Source of the DNA: Flavobacterium collinsii
GTDB lineage: Bacteria > Bacteroidota > Bacteroidia > Flavobacteriales > Flavobacteriaceae
Assembly: GCF_902804485.1 (NCBI RefSeq)
Contig: NZ_CADCST010000118.1
Span: 1 to 46,923 of the forward strand
Length of the DNA stretch: 46,923 nt
Direction: 5' to 3'
The notes beneath the pieces are model-generated. The model was not told the origin of the DNA, searched no databases, and saw nothing but the letters and a program-made list of their open reading frames with translations. The position numbers and the translations under genes are program-made. Position 1 is the stretch's first letter, and each line of letters opens with the position of its first letter. Below are positions 46,893 to 46,923 of the stretch, piece after piece.

Positions 46893-46923
46893 ATGAAAAA
46901 AATATTTTTCACAATTTTTATTC
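46893..46923 (+). CDS. Start of a secreted protein, cut by the window edge
   Basis: The ATG at 46893 opens MKKIFFTIFI, a typical beginning of a signal peptide (two lysines followed by hydrophobic residues). Only ten codons are inside the window, so product and end are unknown. Confidence 0.4.
   Translation, partial: MKKIFFTIFI

Overview
The window looks like a chromosomal segment of a Flavobacterium, probably close to F. johnsoniae. Base composition is AT-rich. Promoter-like sites follow the Bacteroidetes TAnnTTTG -7 pattern, ribosome binding sites are not of the Shine-Dalgarno type, and the segment carries the gliding/type IX secretion locus gldKLMNO, including the gldN duplicate gldO. The species assignment is inferred from gene content and was not checked against a database.

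Layout. (1) 1-7.5 kb: small membrane and zinc-ribbon proteins, an Mpo1/DUF962-like protein, a DUF3754 protein, a small HMA-fold-like protein followed by a SulP anion transporter, and a secreted nucleotide pyrophosphatase/phosphodiesterase. (2) 7.8-16.1 kb, minus strand: a housekeeping block in transcription order miaB, sigma-54 activator, lptE, TPR protein, secG, groES, groEL. Two repeat-bounded cassettes of about 0.5 kb interrupt it: a GxxExxY (PD-(D/E)XK-like) gene between miaB and the activator, and a four-helix-bundle (S23-type) gene, broken by one in-frame stop, between groES and groEL. (3) 16.4-27.9 kb: topA, an arginase-fold protein with a degraded metal site, gldK-gldL-gldM-gldN, then gldO (each of the last two with a near-identical terminator), an FAD oxidoreductase and a DUF983 protein. 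(4) 28.2-42.5 kb: an 18-gene plus-strand tellurium-resistance-type (Ter) cluster with five TerD paralogues, TelA, TerC, three vWA (TerY-like) proteins, a PP2C phosphatase, a divergent protein kinase, a HAD phosphatase, a phosphoribosyltransferase and four proteins I do not recognise. (5) 42.7-46.9 kb: an ABC-F ATPase, an App1-type phosphatase, a diacylglycerol-kinase-like lipid kinase and the start of a secreted protein.

How the parts work together. GldKLMN build the type IX secretion motor and trans-envelope ring. The Ter block looks like a membrane-linked stress system: calcium-binding TerD proteins, TelA and TerC form the sensing/membrane part, vWA + PP2C + kinase form a phosphorylation module, and HAD + phosphoribosyltransferase form a small nucleotide-related enzyme module. 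The most unusual non-coding signal is a set of intergenic repeats. The palindrome at 7575-7743 carries almost the same terminal sequence as the GxxExxY cassette, which suggests a cassette with a non-autonomous relative. Several other intergenic gaps each carry their own short repeated word.
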